A stretch of DNA of 64,000 nucleotides from Burkholderia sp. L27(2015) (GCF_009765705.1 NZ_LMUX01000017.1:391318-455317), one strand, 5' to 3'. Shown: positions 8,826-18,482, counted from the stretch's first letter. The notes: generated by a model not told the origin, from the sequence alone. Numbers and translations are program-made.

Positions 8826-9962
8826 TCACGTTTCAGTCACCGCATGTCGGGGTAAGCTAATCGTAAAGATGCAGCCCGTGCCAGGTACGTCGCGCACGCT
8901 GAGGACGCCGTCGTTTAACTCCACACCGCGCCGAGCGACGGACAGTCCTAATCCGAGTCCAGTTGTGTCTTCGCCGTTCTGTGTGAAAGGTAAGAGCATT
9001 CTTTCGTTGTTGCCAAGTGGAAGAGCGCCGCCATAGTGCTTTACATCTATCAGGATGCGGTCGGCGACCGCATGGGCGTTTAAAGTCACCGCGGCGTGAA
9101 GGTCCGTGAATTTGAACGCATTTTGCAGGAGATTTTGAACCGCCGAAAAGAGTAGATCACGATCCGCCCTGAAGGCGAGTCGGGCATCGACAGTGGAAAC
9201 TGTCAATACGTACCCGTGAGACCGAGCTGCGAGGTCTGCGGCGTATTTGACCTCCACGATGAAGTCCGCAACAGAGAAGATTTGGGATTGCACGACGTCT
9301 CCGGCTGTCACTCCGATCTCGGCCAGGGAATAATCAATTCGATCGCGCATTCCCAGTAGGCTACGTTCCAATACTGAACCCGTTGCCCCGGATAAACTCA
9401 AATTTCCGACCTTGGCAGCGGTGAAGGCGAATATTGCGCTTCCAAGAAAATTGTGCAGCTCGTGCGCAAAAAATCCGAGTCGTTCGTTGGTCTCGATGGC
9501 CTGCTTGTCTGCAATGGAAAAATCGCGTTGGTAGCTAAATTCCGTGACGGCATCGGCAATAGCATTGTCCAAGCAGCGGTTGAGTGTTCGAAACTCATCG
9601 ACCAGGAAAGGGGCATCGCGCTCGTATGCAAGGTCCGTAATAGCCTGGCAGAGATCCCCGTAGTCGTGAACGACTTGATTCACCGTAAACCCGAGGGTTA
9701 GTAGTTCCCGTCCATGTTGTGCAGCCGACACGCTGATTTCGGATAAAGACACTCCGCCTCCCGAGGGACCGGAAATCTTACGACTTTCCATGGGCTCCGA
9801 TGTCTGCTCGACCCGAAGCGTCCTGATGAGCTGCTCCAAAAACAGCGGCACTCCATTTTCGAGTTGCTGCGCGGTTGCGGCACGCCCAGGCCGCAGTGCG
9901 ACCTTTGCCCGGCACCGTTCGATCAGATCGCGACGGTTGTTAGCCAGAAAATCATGCATCAT
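8826..9962 (-). CDS. Orphan sensor histidine kinase, cytoplasmic
   Basis: A 378-aa protein without membrane segments. An N-terminal RsbRD-like helical region (MHDFLANNRRDLIERCRAKV) precedes a DHp helix with the phospho-acceptor box FFAHELHNFLGSA. A HATPase domain follows with N box AVQNLLQNAFKFT and G2 box GLGLGLSVARRGVELNDG. The G1 box reads VKHYGGALP and lacks the usual Asp, so ATP binding may be unusual. I chose the first of two adjacent ATGs at 9962, eight bases after AAGG; an upstream in-frame start (10085) would add 41 poorly conserved-looking residues. No response regulator lies next to it. The closest signalling partner is the receiver-bearing fusion protein at 13561-17580. Confidence 0.85.
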   Translation of the reverse strand: MMHDFLANNRRDLIERCRAKVALRPGRAATAQQLENGVPLFLEQLIRTLRVEQTSEPMESRKISGPSGGGVSLSEISVSAAQHGRELLTLGFTVNQVVHDYGDLCQAITDLAYERDAPFLVDEFRTLNRCLDNAIADAVTEFSYQRDFSIADKQAIETNERLGFFAHELHNFLGSAIFAFTAAKVGNLSLSGATGSVLERSLLGMRDRIDYSLAEIGVTAGDVVQSQIFSVADFIVEVKYAADLAARSHGYVLTVSTVDARLAFRADRDLLFSAVQNLLQNAFKFTDLHAAVTLNAHAVADRILIDVKHYGGALPLGNNERMLLPFTQNGEDTTGLGLGLSVARRGVELNDGVLSVRDVPGTGCIFTISLPRHAVTET

Positions 9963-10771
9963 GGACAGCGCCTTGGAATTTTTCTGCGTAGGTAAAGGGG
10001 CAACTGGCCAATTGTCGCGGCAGGACATTTGCGTAAGCGAAGTGGGCCATGCTTGGGCAACATCTACTCGACGATTACCTTCCACGAGATTGGAGGGCGC
10101 GGCTCTGTAGATAATCGATGCTTAAGCATCGATTAGTGAGATTGCAGTCCTTTGGCACCTTAAGGAAAATGCGCCCGCTAGCTACACGCATTGGAACGAA
10201 ACGGGTATCGAGATGGCACTAGCGCAAGCAATCTTCGCACCCGTTTGCGTTTTTATCACCGATGCGCTGGGACGTGGCGACCGCCCCAATATTAGGACGT
10301 GACCGAACGGCCCACTCTCCCTGCCGCCAACGCAACGCAATATGGCGTTCTCTACTCGCGGGGCTTACTGCGTCACGCGCTTTGGGACGGTTACAGGCAC
10401 CGCCATCAACGATCGCCGTTGCAGATGCCGTCCAACCGTCGGACGAACAACCATACCGGTAAAAAAACGCTTAACAGGTAAAAAGAGTGGCGTGTCTGTC
10501 GGCTATTTGCTCGTAGGCCGCCTCCGCGCCGTGGAACGTTACTTGCATGCTCTCCTTTTTGCGCTTCCTCCAGAACAGAAGCTTGCCTGCGAACTCCCTA
10601 CCCTATCTCATCGGCACCATAGATTCGGTGCTCAGCCTCCAGGATTAGAGCCAAAGCGAAACAATCTCGCTGTCGCTGTCCGGCCAGCGGCCGGACAGCC
10701 GATCCTGTGATCGCACCAATGACGACAGTCGAGACCCCGTCCATTAAACACAAGAGCTCCTGGAGAATTAC
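9963..10771. other. Intergenic stretch without a supported gene
   Basis: No frame shows protein-like composition or a convincing ribosome site over about 800 bp. It contains the hairpin at 10676-10698 and presumably the divergent promoters for the histidine kinase and the downstream plus-strand genes, but no promoter motif could be assigned with confidence. Confidence 0.5.
10676..10698. repeat. 10-bp stem hairpin, REP-like
   Basis: CTGTCCGGCC, loop AGC, GGCCGGACAG forms a perfect 10-bp GC-rich stem. No T-run follows, so it is not a typical terminator. It resembles the palindromic part of dispersed intergenic elements seen in Burkholderiaceae, but no second exact copy was found here. Confidence 0.6.
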
Positions 10772-10987
10772 ATGGAATCATTCGTCAGTCAGAAACTCGA
10801 TAACTGGGGCCACCTTTTTGCTATCCGTCGCCTCAGATCGGCCGTGTCGCAAGAGGGCTACGTCTACGATAGCGACTGGGACAACTATGCGGAGTGCGAC
10901 GGCCCGTTTCGGGAACGCATGGCGCTCGAATTGCAAAATCGCAACGCGGCCAACGCGACTGTAAATCCGGAACTGCGAAGAAGATAA
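10772..10987 (+). CDS. Small hypothetical protein (71 aa)
   Basis: A short ORF with an ATG nine bases behind a TGGAG ribosome site. The product is rich in charged and aromatic residues (GYVYDSDWDNYAECDGPF in the middle) and has no signal peptide or membrane segment. It lies about 50 bp upstream of the phasin-like gene in the same direction and may share its transcript. I recognise no domain. The good start site and the shared direction support a real gene. Confidence 0.55.
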   Translation: MESFVSQKLDNWGHLFAIRRLRSAVSQEGYVYDSDWDNYAECDGPFRERMALELQNRNAANATVNPELRRR

Positions 10988-11036
10988 CGCCACACTTCCT
11001 ACGTCCGCAGTGAGCTTTCAGAACTTGGAGAACCGC

Positions 11037-11525
11037 ATGGCTTCCTTAATTTCTTCCCCTGTCGGTGAGTTATCGACGACCTGGTTGCGTGTCCTCACGG
11101 ACGCCAGCGAAATGTTTAACGCGACGACCCAAGTAGTCCAACATCGCACAACTCGCATGGCAATGGCTGGGCCAATGCCCAACGCCCGAGACCGCCACGA
11201 ATTCAGTCTAATGAGTCGAGAAAAGATCGAGGCAGCGTCTGAATCGGTTCGGGCGATGGGTTCGGGCTTCATGAGTCTGGGCGTGACGCTTGCCATGGAA
11301 ACCGGCAAGCAAATGTGGGCGGCTTCGGTGGCGAGCGTTGCATTAGGCTCGAGTCGTACGCCAGCACAATGGCTTGAGCGCCAGGCAGCGCTTGTGAAGA
11401 TCGCCACAGAATGTCCCGCACATCCCCTGAAACTAGCCAGTTCAGCAGCGCATTTGGTACAAGACGGCCTCGCCCCCATTCACGGCCGTGCAACTGCGAA
11501 CGCAAAGCGGCTTGGTGCACTATGA
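11037..11525 (+). CDS. Phasin-like protein (polyhydroxyalkanoate granule-associated type)
   Basis: A 162-aa, mostly helical, amphipathic protein with the low-complexity Ala/Met/Ser composition of phasins (MGSGFMSLGVTLAMETGKQM in the middle). Phasins coat PHA granules and stabilise them. I chose the ATG at 11037, six bases after TTGGAG; the GTG at 11010 has no such site. Its stop overlaps the start of the methyltransferase gene (ATGA), so the two are translationally coupled. Assignment rests on overall composition, not on a sharp motif, so a generic helical protein remains possible. Confidence 0.6.
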   Translation: MASLISSPVGELSTTWLRVLTDASEMFNATTQVVQHRTTRMAMAGPMPNARDRHEFSLMSREKIEAASESVRAMGSGFMSLGVTLAMETGKQMWAASVASVALGSSRTPAQWLERQAALVKIATECPAHPLKLASSAAHLVQDGLAPIHGRATANAKRLGAL

Positions 11526-12406
11526 CAGCCAGCGTGGCAACCCGGCTTCGCACGAAGAGTCCGCTCGCGGTCCATATCCCGGGCGACCCAATGAAGAGCG
11601 TCACGCCCAATCTGGACGGGGTGTCGGAAACCATGCTGTGGTCACTGTACGGTCGGGCGTGTGAGGCGCGGCGCCCCGAGGGTATTCTGGTCGACCCCGA
11701 CAGCATGAGGATTTGCGACGCAATAGATTACGACTTCGTGGGACATTTCGGTCATCCCATCGGCTCGCTCGCGGCTCGCGCAGTGGAAATCGATCATCTC
11801 TTGCGAGGCTGGCTGAAACACCATCCGGACGGGCTGATTGTATCTCTGGGGGAGGGCCTCGAAACCCAATCGCGACGGGTCGACAATGGCCGGATGCGTT
11901 GGCTGTCTGTCGACTTCCCGGCCGCCATGGAACTGCGAGAACACTTCCTTACCCCGACCAACCGCTTTCATCACCTTGCGGCAAGTGCACTCGATATGGA
12001 CTGGATGCGTAAGATCGAACCGTCCACCGAGCTCTTTATCGTAGCCCAAGGGCTTTTTATGTATCTTGAACCGGAAGCAGTGAATCATCTCCTCGTTGAG
12101 ATCACCAAGCGGTTTCCCGGCGCCGAAATGGCGTTTGACGCGATTCCGCGCTGGTTCTCCCGATTGACTTTGTGGGGTTTGATGCAGACGCCGCGCTATC
12201 GCCTGCCTCCGATGCCCTGGGGTATCAATCGCAATGAGATCGAGCCAGACTTACGGAAATGGTCTTCGCGCATCGGTGTATTGGATGTACTGGATTACCG
12301 AGTACCGTATGGCTGGCCGATGCTGTTCGAGGATTTCTTTCGCCTGTTCCCGTACGCGCAGAATGAATTGCCGTGCCTGGTACACGCCGTTATACGAGAA
12401 AATTGA
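11522..12406 (+). CDS. Class I SAM-dependent methyltransferase, LCM/TcmP-like
   Basis: A 294-aa protein resembling leucine-carboxyl-methyltransferase/TcmP-type O-methyltransferases. Visible features are ETMLWSLYGRACEARR near the start, the entry FGHPIGSLAARAVEIDHLL, the SAM-binding loop GLIVSLGEGLETQSRR, RWLSVDFPAAMELRE (acidic residue for SAM ribose) and LFIVAQGLFMYLEPE. The ATG at 11522 overlaps the phasin-like stop (ATGA), which sets the start. The substrate is unknown. The coupling to a phasin-like protein is unusual and gives no direct clue to the methyl acceptor. Confidence 0.82.
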   Translation: MTASVATRLRTKSPLAVHIPGDPMKSVTPNLDGVSETMLWSLYGRACEARRPEGILVDPDSMRICDAIDYDFVGHFGHPIGSLAARAVEIDHLLRGWLKHHPDGLIVSLGEGLETQSRRVDNGRMRWLSVDFPAAMELREHFLTPTNRFHHLAASALDMDWMRKIEPSTELFIVAQGLFMYLEPEAVNHLLVEITKRFPGAEMAFDAIPRWFSRLTLWGLMQTPRYRLPPMPWGINRNEIEPDLRKWSSRIGVLDVLDYRVPYGWPMLFEDFFRLFPYAQNELPCLVHAVIREN

Positions 12407-12482
12407 TGGCGCGGCATAGCTGTCCTGCGCATACCGCCTTGGCACGTCATGTTGGAGATGAATACAGCGATCGAGCAATGCC

Positions 12483-13532
12483 TCATGCATCACCGCCGGC
12501 TCGACGTAAGGTTTCGTCGCTTATGTGTTCATATTCGATCGTCGCCTCACGAACTAAACGCGCCCGTGCAGCAGCCTCCCGGGCCTTCTCGAAGAAGAGT
12601 TCAGCGGTCTTCGGTCGATCACCGTCGGCGATATCGCGGCCCATCTGTTCGAGTAGCATGGCGGCCTCTTCGAGCGCCCGCATGATTTGCCAGGAACCCT
12701 CCCCGATCGACGTCATGACCCCGGACAAGAGCGCACTCGCGGTGTAAGCATGTCCTGTGTGACAGCGGAACCGGCTCTTTTTCCCTTCGGTCAGTTTGAT
12801 CAGAACGCCGTGACACTCAGGACAAGAAAAAACCGACGGTTCCCCTAGCGTCATGACCCCTCTCCTCAATCCGTCCCCGCCAGCCGCGATAGCCACTTCG
12901 ACCTTCAATTGTTTTCCTTGCATACCGACTTGCACAGTCTCAATACTCGAAGGGACTTCGCACAGTCGAGCGACCAAGCTACCGATCTCTGCAGCGGGTA
13001 TTGAATAGTCAATCTGCACGTGATCCAGCGCACTCAATGGCATCGAGTCGAACGCGGCATCGTCCGGTAGCTGAATCACCGTTACCCCGCCGAGCTCTTT
13101 TATAGTCCATAGCCCTGAAGTACCGTCGTCCAAGGCTCCCGACAATACAACGCCAATGACTCGCGAACCGTAGTTGTATGCGGCTGAGCGAAACAGCGCG
13201 TCAATGGACGGTCTATACCGATTTTCCTTTGGCCCTCGCTTGACCCCGACATGATCTCCCTCGATCAATAAGTGATGGTCCGGGCAAGCAACATAAATGC
13301 GCCCACGTTTTATTTTTTCTCCGTCGGTTGGATGACTGGCTGTCAGCGGCCCCGCACGACTTAGAATGTCCGGCAACACGCTAATACCATCTGGCGATAC
13401 GTGCAGAACGACAAAGATGGCTGCGTCAATGTCATCCGGAAGTTTTGCTACGAGAGCACGCAAACTCGTTACGCCGCCTGCGGAAGCTCCAATCACGATG
13501 ATGCGGCTGGCCACATCTTCTACAGGTTCCAT
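12483..13532 (-). CDS. CheB-like methylesterase without receiver domain, C-terminal Cys/His domain
   Basis: A 349-aa cytoplasmic protein. Residues 10-190 form a CheB methylesterase domain with the triad visible as Ser in VIGASAGGV, His in VVLHVSPDG and Asp in SGALDDGT. The usual N-terminal receiver domain of chemotaxis CheB is absent. After about residue 230 a short region with CPECHGVL and FRCHTGHAYTASALL could bind a metal, followed by a long helical tail (ALEEAAMLLEQMGRDIADG). The ATG at 13532 follows a GAGGGAA ribosome site. It is the second gene of an operon, 28 bp behind the CheB-CheR-kinase fusion, and probably acts in the same non-flagellar signalling system. Confidence 0.87.
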   Translation of the reverse strand: MEPVEDVASRIIVIGASAGGVTSLRALVAKLPDDIDAAIFVVLHVSPDGISVLPDILSRAGPLTASHPTDGEKIKRGRIYVACPDHHLLIEGDHVGVKRGPKENRYRPSIDALFRSAAYNYGSRVIGVVLSGALDDGTSGLWTIKELGGVTVIQLPDDAAFDSMPLSALDHVQIDYSIPAAEIGSLVARLCEVPSSIETVQVGMQGKQLKVEVAIAAGGDGLRRGVMTLGEPSVFSCPECHGVLIKLTEGKKSRFRCHTGHAYTASALLSGVMTSIGEGSWQIMRALEEAAMLLEQMGRDIADGDRPKTAELFFEKAREAAARARLVREATIEYEHISDETLRRAGGDA

Positions 13533-13560
13533 TGTCGGTTCCCTCGTTGTCCTTGATCGA

Positions 13561-16500
13561 TCACTCGATCTTCGTTTCTGATTTCGCTGCGGACGCAAGC
13601 AACTGGATTAACAAGCCCAGGTCCACCGGCTTCGTCAGGTGGAAATCAAAACCGGCTTCGGCCGATCGGATTCGGTCATCAGCCTGTCCGTAACCGGTCA
13701 GTGCAATCAGCGTGGTGGTGCGAGTCTCCTCAGCGCTGCGTATCCGCTTCGCGACGTCAAGGCCGCTCATTCCCGGTAATCCGATGTCCAACAAAACGAT
13801 ATCGGGCTTGAAAGTCGCCATCGTGTTGATGCCCTGCGGGCCATCAACACGAGTCTCGACTTCATGACCTTCGCTCGTGAGCAGAATAGCCAACGCTTCG
13901 CTCGCATCGGTATTGTCATCGATGATGAGAATGCGCTTGAAACGGGTCCCGACTGGCATTTCTGTGACGGCCTCCGCGCTGACACCGGGAGGTACGACGT
14001 CAATCGGCAAATCGACAACGAATTCGCTACCGTTGCTGCCATCGCTCAAGGCCTTGACGGTCCCGCCATGCAGTTCGACGAGGCGCCGCACGACGGAAAG
14101 GCCAACGCCCAAGCCGTTGTTCGGGTGGTCATGGGAAACGGGGCCCTGAATAAATAGGTCGAAGAGCGTATCGAGCATCGAAGGCGCGATGCCGCGGCCG
14201 TTGTCCTTAATGCGTAACGAAACGCGAGCGCCTATCTTTTGCGCATCCAGGCTGATCTCGCCTCCCGGCGCCGTGTATTTAGCCGCATTGATCAGGATAT
14301 TCTCCACGGCCTGCGAAAGGCGCGTGGCATCGACGTATAACCAGACCGTTTCATCTGGCATCGAAATCGACAAGCGGTGATTCCGCTCATCGACGATGGG
14401 TTGACATACCTCGATCGCGCTCTCGATAATGGTTTTCAGCTCGGCCGGCTGACGATGCAGCTCGATGCTGCCGCGCGTGATGCGGGTGAGATCGAGCATA
14501 TCGTTGACTAGGCGCGTCATGGCGCGGCATTGTCTTTGAACGACGCCAACCGCCCAGGCTTTTTGATCCGCATGAGCGGTTTCGGTAGCGAGCACGTTGG
14601 CCGAAGCGCTCAGTGCCGCGAGTGGATTACGTAACTCGTGGCCGAGCATCGCCAAAAACTCGTTCTTGCGCTCATCGGCCAGGGCGAGACGTTCCGCTCG
14701 CTCACGCAATTGGGCATTGCTTCTGCTTCGGTCGGCAAGGTCGCGTTCCGTTGTCGCGACAGCGGTCAGATTGCCGAATTCGTCCGAAAGGAGCGACAGG
14801 GTGACCCACATATTGATCACTTTGCCATTCTTGGCAATCCGTTGCGTTTCGTATGAATGCAGCGCTTTATCGACCGAGCCGCGCTCGATGAAATCGAGGT
14901 GCTCTTGCCTAGCGCCTTTGGGCAACAAGTCGACTACATTCATTTTCAGAGCCTCGGCCTCGCTATACCCATACATCGCAGTCGCGGTTCGATTCCACGC
15001 AATGAAGCGGCCTTTCAAGTCGAATACGGTAACCGCATCGTTCGAGTCCCGCACAACGGCGGCCAAGCGGCGAGACTGTTCGTTCGCTTCACGCATACGG
15101 GTCACGTCGGTCAGTGTGACTACCACTCCAGCCGAAGCTCGGTGGTCGGCAAGGTAAGGCATCACGCGTCGGACGTACCATTCGCCGGTCGCGGTTCCGA
15201 TTTCCTTCTCTGTCTGCTGAGCCGATTTCGAGAAAACTTCCTGAACGTCTGCAAGCAACGAAGTACTGAATGGATTCCCTGGAATATCGCGTATGGCACG
15301 CCCTATGTCCGGCAGCGCGAGTCCGAAAATTCGGGCAGCGCTCGGCGTAAAGCGTCTGATCAGGCCATCTTGATCGAGAAGCAACGTGGCGATCTGCGTG
15401 CTGGCGAGCAAGTTAGTCATATCGGAGCTCAGGGCCTCGAGTTCACGCACCTTTTCCTCCAACCGAGCATTGATAACGCTCACCTCCTCATTGACCGACT
15501 GAAGTTCCTCCTTGGAAACCTCGAGCTCCTCGTTGGAGGATCGTAGCTCCTCGTTAATCGACAAAATCTCTTCGTTCGATACTCTCAGATTGCTATTGCT
15601 GTTTTCGAGGTCCTCGATCACGCTAGCAAATTCGACTTGGGTGGTCCGAAGCTCCTGTTCAAGATGATGCACGTCGGGATCTTCGCCCCATGAGTGAGCC
15701 TCTTCCTCGCGTTCGACCGCGGGCAGTCGGGCAAATACGACAACAAAGCCGTTCCTCGTACCAACAGTGCCCGACGGTCGGAGCACGGTGATTTCTACCG
15801 CCGGGGCGCTACCATTGCGTACTATCTCAGTGACACAATCGTCGGCGGGTTCTTGATTTGCGCGGCGTAACACGATACGCAATTTAAGGCGAAATTCCTC
15901 GCGAGCGATGTCAAGAATGCTCACACTGGGTTCACCCGGTGGTTGCTTGAGGTACTCATCGGCGGCGCCACTAACATAGAGAACTTGCTGAGCTTCGTTA
16001 ATCAGGACCGATGCGGCATGGTCCCGAGCCAACAGCGTTTCATTGACCAGTTCTGCATGTCCCTTCCGATGCCCGACGATCCTACGCTCGCGCGTCACCT
16101 CTTGACGATGGACGGCTTTGGTTACGAATCGATAGCTCGCATCGCTGGGCGTGACCGATGGCCCGCGCTGATAAATGCGCCACGCTTTTGACGTCTCCTG
16201 AAAGTGGCTTGATCCCGGGCTCGTGCTTTCCGATCGCCCTAGGAAAAGATATTTTCTCGGATTTAATGCGAAATGAAACAGCTCGAAGACACTTTGCTGG
16301 GCATCCTGCTCAAGATAAATAAGCAGGTTGCGACAGCTAATGAGATCGAGCCGCGAGAATGGGGGATCGGCTATCAGGTTCTGCGGCGCGAACAGAATCG
16401 TCGCGCGAAGCTCCGGCTTGATTTGGTAGTCGTCGCCGTGCGCATTGAAAAACCTTGCCAATCGGGCTTCCCCGAGCGACGAAACGGCACTCGACGTGTA

Positions 16501-17580
16501 GATACCGCGGCGCGCCCGGCCTAGCGCGAGTCGATTCATGTCGGTCGCCAGAATTAGGAACGTACGCTTGATCGCACGTTGCTCTATCTGCTCAGTGAGC
16601 AGCATGGCCATGGAATAAGCTTCTTCGCCTGTCGCGCAGCCAGGCACCCATATCCGCAACGGCTGCATCGTATCCGGTTCTGCGAGCAATTCGTCCAAGA
16701 CATGTTCAACTAACGCATCCCAGGCATCAGGGTCGCGGAAGAATTCTGTGACACCTATCATCATATCGAGACTGAGTGCCTTGGTTTCAGCAGGCGTCGC
16801 ATTTAAAAATCGGCAATACGCGGTGAAATTGTCGATACGATTGACCACCATGCGCCGCGCGATCCGCCGCTCGATTGTGCCTCGCTTGTAACCCCGAAAG
16901 TCGCAACCTGAGACAAGAAGCGCGTCGAGCACCGGCTCCAGATCGATCAACCGCTTTTTCTCTGCGAGGTCTGCGCCTGTCGCCACGCTGGAGCCTTCGA
17001 TGTAATCGAAAAGTGCGAGCGGCAATTGTTCGACGGGCAATATATAGTCGACCACCCCCGTTGCGATTGCGCTTTTGGGCATCGCATCCTGCTCGGCGGT
17101 ATCTGGCGCTTGCGCCATCACCATCCCACCCTGCGCCTTGATGGCTCTCACGCCCACTGAGCCGTCCGCGTTCGCTCCGGTCAACACGATGGCGATAGCG
17201 CGTTCCCCCTGTTCCTGCGCCAACGAATTGAAAAATAAATCGATCGGCATCGACACCAGCGGTCGCTCGGCAGCGCGGCGCAATTTAAACGCCCCATCAA
17301 TCACCTCGACAGACGTCCCCGATGCGATCACATAAACGTTGCCGGACGCGAGCTGAGCGCCGTCTTGAATGACCGATACTGGGAGCGCGCTGTCCTTGCC
17401 GAGGATCTCAGCGAGGTGGCTGGGTGAATCTGGCGACAAGTGGACGACAATCACAAACGCGACATCTCGGGGCGGAGCCGAGCAGGCTTGAAAGAATTTC
17501 TTCAGCGCCGGGAGCGCGCCCGCTGAGCTCCCAATCGCGACGATGCGCGGCGGAATCGGCGCCGGTAGAATTAAATGCAT
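13561..17580 (-). CDS. CheB-CheR-PAS-histidine kinase-receiver fusion protein
   Basis: A 1339-aa multidomain signalling protein with no membrane segment. Domain order: CheB methylesterase (about 8-190; IVAIGSSAGALPAL, VVHLSPDS, TGANADGS); CheR methyltransferase (about 215-480; SAM motif WVPGCATGEEAYS); a long coiled coil (about 645-735; SNEEILSINEELRSSNEELE); two PAS regions (about 735-960; the second contains VFDLKGRFIAWNRTATAMYG); HisKA (FLAMLGHELRNPLAALS); HATPase (DNGRGIAPSMLDTLFDLF, GLGVGLSVVRRLVELHGG); and a C-terminal receiver (RILIIDDNTDASEAL, phospho-acceptor Asp in DIVLLDIGLPG, conserved Lys in HLTKPVD). Proteins of this build are known in proteobacteria and are thought to combine methylation chemistry with phosphotransfer; the signal is unknown. 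The next gene is the stand-alone CheB-like protein. Confidence 0.93.
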   Translation of the reverse strand: MHLILPAPIPPRIVAIGSSAGALPALKKFFQACSAPPRDVAFVIVVHLSPDSPSHLAEILGKDSALPVSVIQDGAQLASGNVYVIASGTSVEVIDGAFKLRRAAERPLVSMPIDLFFNSLAQEQGERAIAIVLTGANADGSVGVRAIKAQGGMVMAQAPDTAEQDAMPKSAIATGVVDYILPVEQLPLALFDYIEGSSVATGADLAEKKRLIDLEPVLDALLVSGCDFRGYKRGTIERRIARRMVVNRIDNFTAYCRFLNATPAETKALSLDMMIGVTEFFRDPDAWDALVEHVLDELLAEPDTMQPLRIWVPGCATGEEAYSMAMLLTEQIEQRAIKRTFLILATDMNRLALGRARRGIYTSSAVSSLGEARLARFFNAHGDDYQIKPELRATILFAPQNLIADPPFSRLDLISCRNLLIYLEQDAQQSVFELFHFALNPRKYLFLGRSESTSPGSSHFQETSKAWRIYQRGPSVTPSDASYRFVTKAVHRQEVTRERRIVGHRKGHAELVNETLLARDHAASVLINEAQQVLYVSGAADEYLKQPPGEPSVSILDIAREEFRLKLRIVLRRANQEPADDCVTEIVRNGSAPAVEITVLRPSGTVGTRNGFVVVFARLPAVEREEEAHSWGEDPDVHHLEQELRTTQVEFASVIEDLENSNSNLRVSNEEILSINEELRSSNEELEVSKEELQSVNEEVSVINARLEEKVRELEALSSDMTNLLASTQIATLLLDQDGLIRRFTPSAARIFGLALPDIGRAIRDIPGNPFSTSLLADVQEVFSKSAQQTEKEIGTATGEWYVRRVMPYLADHRASAGVVVTLTDVTRMREANEQSRRLAAVVRDSNDAVTVFDLKGRFIAWNRTATAMYGYSEAEALKMNVVDLLPKGARQEHLDFIERGSVDKALHSYETQRIAKNGKVINMWVTLSLLSDEFGNLTAVATTERDLADRSRSNAQLRERAERLALADERKNEFLAMLGHELRNPLAALSASANVLATETAHADQKAWAVGVVQRQCRAMTRLVNDMLDLTRITRGSIELHRQPAELKTIIESAIEVCQPIVDERNHRLSISMPDETVWLYVDATRLSQAVENILINAAKYTAPGGEISLDAQKIGARVSLRIKDNGRGIAPSMLDTLFDLFIQGPVSHDHPNNGLGVGLSVVRRLVELHGGTVKALSDGSNGSEFVVDLPIDVVPPGVSAEAVTEMPVGTRFKRILIIDDNTDASEALAILLTSEGHEVETRVDGPQGINTMATFKPDIVLLDIGLPGMSGLDVAKRIRSAEETRTTTLIALTGYGQADDRIRSAEAGFDFHLTKPVDLGLLIQLLASAAKSETKIE

Positions 17581-17790
17581 GGAATTGTCGTGCCGAAAGA
17601 TTAGGCAGTTAGTATGCGCGCGATCCGGTTTCGCAACGGGAAATGGCCATGAAGATGATCTGACGCCCTCGGCGTCGACATGCCGTTTTCAAGCCACGAT
17701 CGGGCCGCGAACGCCTATTTGCGCATCGTATAGGGAGTGGCAAGAACCGGCGGCTGAGAAATGAGAACTTCGCTGCGCCGGACTGGCGGC

Positions 17791-17982
17791 TTAATACCGA
17801 ATCGGTATCTTTGACATTTCGTCACGCGGGGGATGCGCCGGGTTCGGCGAAGCGGGTATAACCACGGGAGGTATCTTGGGTTTACCGCGCTCTGGGGGTA
17901 CGCTGCCAGGGGTCGGGAGACCGGTTTCCTCTGGCACGTCGGGTGTTGACGGTGTACTTGTTGGTTTCTGGAGCGAGCTCAC
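17791..17982 (-). CDS. Small Pro-rich hypothetical protein
   Basis: A 63-aa ORF, nearly one third Pro/Ser/Thr (TSTPSTPDVPEETGLPTPGS), starting with GTG behind a GGATGG ribosome-site-like sequence. There is no signal peptide or membrane segment. Similar short Pro-rich proteins are, as far as I recall, common in Burkholderiaceae genomes, but their role is unknown. Chance low-complexity coding in GC-rich DNA is the alternative. Confidence 0.42.
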   Translation of the reverse strand: MSSLQKPTSTPSTPDVPEETGLPTPGSVPPERGKPKIPPVVIPASPNPAHPPRDEMSKIPIRY

Positions 17983-18482
17983 GACATTCCATCCGGTTGC
18001 GCGTGCCTACAAAAATGTGGGGCTTTCTGGCTATCAATGAGATCAAAGATGGAATTGACACGCATGTCGCTCTCCTAGTGACGGGTGTCACCCCGTTAAG
18101 ACAGCAATTAACGTTCCCGAACCTAAATGCGTGATTCTATTAATCGAGCAATCATTGATTGGCAGAGGTGTTCGACGATTGCGTTGATAGCGGGTGTCCC
18201 ATTCTGGAGCAAAAGCAGACAGCGGCGTATTTTGGTCGTACGGCCAGAATGGGTCGACATGCGCAGTTCGAACCTCCAAGCGATCCGCGTTGTGCGAGGT
18301 CAGTGCGAACTTCCGGGTGCGGCCAGTTGCGGACGTTCGTCTGCGAGCCGATAGGCGCAGAGCGGACATCCTGAAACTTCATCAGTCACTGACAATGACT
18401 ATGCCCCTCAAGTTGAGGACGAATGAGCCGTTAATGAGTTCAGTTAAGCGCATATAGACTCTGCCGCTCCGTCTCTTACGAA
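17983..18482. other. Intergenic stretch with a dispersed-element-like segment
   Basis: No supported gene. The segment at about 18236-18375 has the character of the GC-rich intergenic elements that produce short spurious ORFs in Paraburkholderia genomes. Base composition becomes more AT-rich from about 18380, at the start of the accessory gene block. Confidence 0.45.

Noticed and set aside
10676..10698. Reading the 10-bp hairpin as a terminator
   Set aside because: No T-run follows and no gene ends near it.
10262..10710. Several short plus-strand frames upstream of the 71-aa gene
   Set aside because: They overlap each other in three frames, lack ribosome sites and have shadow-like composition.
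18127..18457. Short overlapping frames on both strands before the accessory block
   Set aside because: They lie in a dispersed intergenic element and do not resemble proteins.
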